DNA of 5,528 nt from an uncultured Lachnospiraceae bacterium (GTDB lineage Bacteria; Bacillota; Clostridia; Lachnospirales; Lachnospiraceae), in assembly GCA_910587715.1 (NCBI GenBank), contig CAJUMV010000083.1, forward strand, positions 1-5,528, read 5' to 3'. Positions 5,068 to 5,528 of this stretch are shown piece by piece. A model generated the notes under the pieces. It was not told the DNA's origin, searched no databases, and worked only from the letters and a program-made list of their open reading frames with translations. The position numbers were made by a program, and so were the translations under genes. Each line of letters begins with the position of its first letter. Positions within the stretch are counted from its first letter, which is position 1.

Positions 5068-5454
5068 TCAAAAATCGTAACTGTACTCTAAATCCTCATC
5101 ATTTTCCAACGCCTCGTCTCGAAGAATGCAGTACCGCCATGTGGTGAAACTATCTTCTCCCATCCCGTTTAGTCGAACATTTGTTTGATATCCTTTCGAT
5201 GATGGAGTTAGATAAAGTAGGTCATACTTTTTCAAGCTTTTTAGAAGTTTCACTTTTGTCGTGCCCAGATTCCGTGTGATATATTCCATATCTTCCGTCG
5301 AAAGTGGGTAATACGCCCGATGATCGTTCAGCACTTGCGACGTCATTCCCTTAATCATTCCAACCAGACTTTGATAGAAGCCCACCCGCTCCACCTCTGT
5401 AAGGTCGTCATGATACACTGGAAGAAATTGAATCTGTTCTGCAACCATCTTCAC
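5068..5454 (-). CDS. Hypothetical protein of about 128 aa, possible winged-helix fold; start uncertain
   Basis: I do not recognise this protein. From a GTG at 5454 it reads MKMVAEQIQFLPVYHDDLTE and ends with the acidic tail NDEDLEYSYDF before TGA at 5068. There is no signal or membrane segment. The middle (about residues 50-95: PLSTEDMEYITRNLGTTKVK, then LLKSLKKYDLLYLTPSSKGY) has the helix-turn-helix-then-hairpin rhythm of a winged-helix DNA-binding domain, as in replication or phage regulatory proteins, but this is a by-eye inference. An ATG at 5448 is an alternative start. Neither start has a good ribosome site, and the frame stays open upstream to the window edge at 5528, so the true start may lie outside and the entry may be partial. 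It is followed by a hairpin and then the truncated deacetylase, so it could belong to inserted DNA. Confidence 0.6.
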   Translation of the reverse strand: MKMVAEQIQFLPVYHDDLTEVERVGFYQSLVGMIKGMTSQVLNDHRAYYPLSTEDMEYITRNLGTTKVKLLKSLKKYDLLYLTPSSKGYQTNVRLNGMGEDSFTTWRYCILRDEALENDEDLEYSYDF

Positions 5455-5483
5455 GACATTCTTAACAGGTGTGAATTGTGAGT

Positions 5484-5518
5484 AAAGTGAAAAATGGGAA
5501 GAATAAGCAAAGTGAAAA
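5484..5518. repeat. Two exact AAAGTGAAAA repeats, 25 bases apart
   Basis: The 10-mer AAAGTGAAAA occurs at 5484-5493 and 5509-5518 upstream of the 128-aa protein. A looser relative, with GTAAAGTAAAATAGTGAAAG, occurs at 4923-4942 near the deacetylase breakpoint. The spacing is near two helical turns and a half. They could be iteron-like or regulator binding sites, or simply AT-rich low-complexity DNA; the window edge prevents seeing more copies. Confidence 0.4.
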
Positions 5519-5528
5519 TCTGGTGTAT

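Noticed and set aside
4965..5147. Plus-strand open frame of 60 codons across the hairpin at 5033-5063
   Set aside because: It starts in AT-rich DNA, runs through a hairpin and ends antisense to the 128-aa gene, with no family resemblance.
1..5528. Insertion sequence, integrase, CRISPR array, tRNA or rRNA gene
   Set aside because: No transposase or integrase motifs, regularly spaced repeat-spacer units or RNA gene folds were found; the direct repeats at 3530 and 4539 are only two copies and enclose genes.

Overview
This window looks like chromosomal DNA of an anaerobic, low-to-mid GC Firmicute of the class Clostridia, most likely a Lachnospiraceae-type gut bacterium. The reasons are the character of the CarB protein, the presence of a DUF3791/DUF3990 pair (families I know mainly from such genomes), the AGGAGG-type ribosome binding sites and the UUCG-loop terminators. 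All supported genes lie on the minus strand, so the window is best read from right to left.

Reading right to left: positions 5455-5528 hold short repeats of AAAGTGAAAA. Then comes an unrecognised protein of about 128 aa (5068-5454), whose frame stays open to the window edge. It is followed by a GC-rich hairpin (5033-5063) and about 120 bases of AT-rich non-coding DNA. Next is the C-terminal third of a NodB-type polysaccharide deacetylase (4664-about 4906). It keeps catalytic motifs 4 and 5 but lacks motifs 1 to 3, so it is a truncated gene, and it ends in a good UUCG-loop terminator (4608-4640).

The most interesting part is a compact, AT-richer three-gene cassette (4515 down to 3566): a DUF3791 protein, a DUF3990 protein that looks like an ADP-ribosyltransferase-fold toxin, and a third small protein of unknown function. 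The first two overlap by 4 bases and the third starts 3 bases after the second, so they are a translationally coupled unit. The cassette ends in its own terminator, and a 23-bp imperfect direct repeat (20 of 23 identical) lies at both of its edges. Each copy contains a TATACT -10-like box and a dyad, so it could be a duplicated promoter/operator or the footprint of insertion.

Left of the cassette, and driven by a promoter that overlaps the cassette terminator, is carB (266-3493), the full-length large subunit of carbamoyl-phosphate synthase for pyrimidine and arginine synthesis. carA is not in the window; the toxin-like cassette sits where it would usually lie. Just past the carB stop codon, in the same frame, is a degenerate copy of the last carB codons. 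The window ends on the left with a possible 45-aa ORF (37-174). There are no rRNA or tRNA genes, CRISPR arrays or recognisable transposases.
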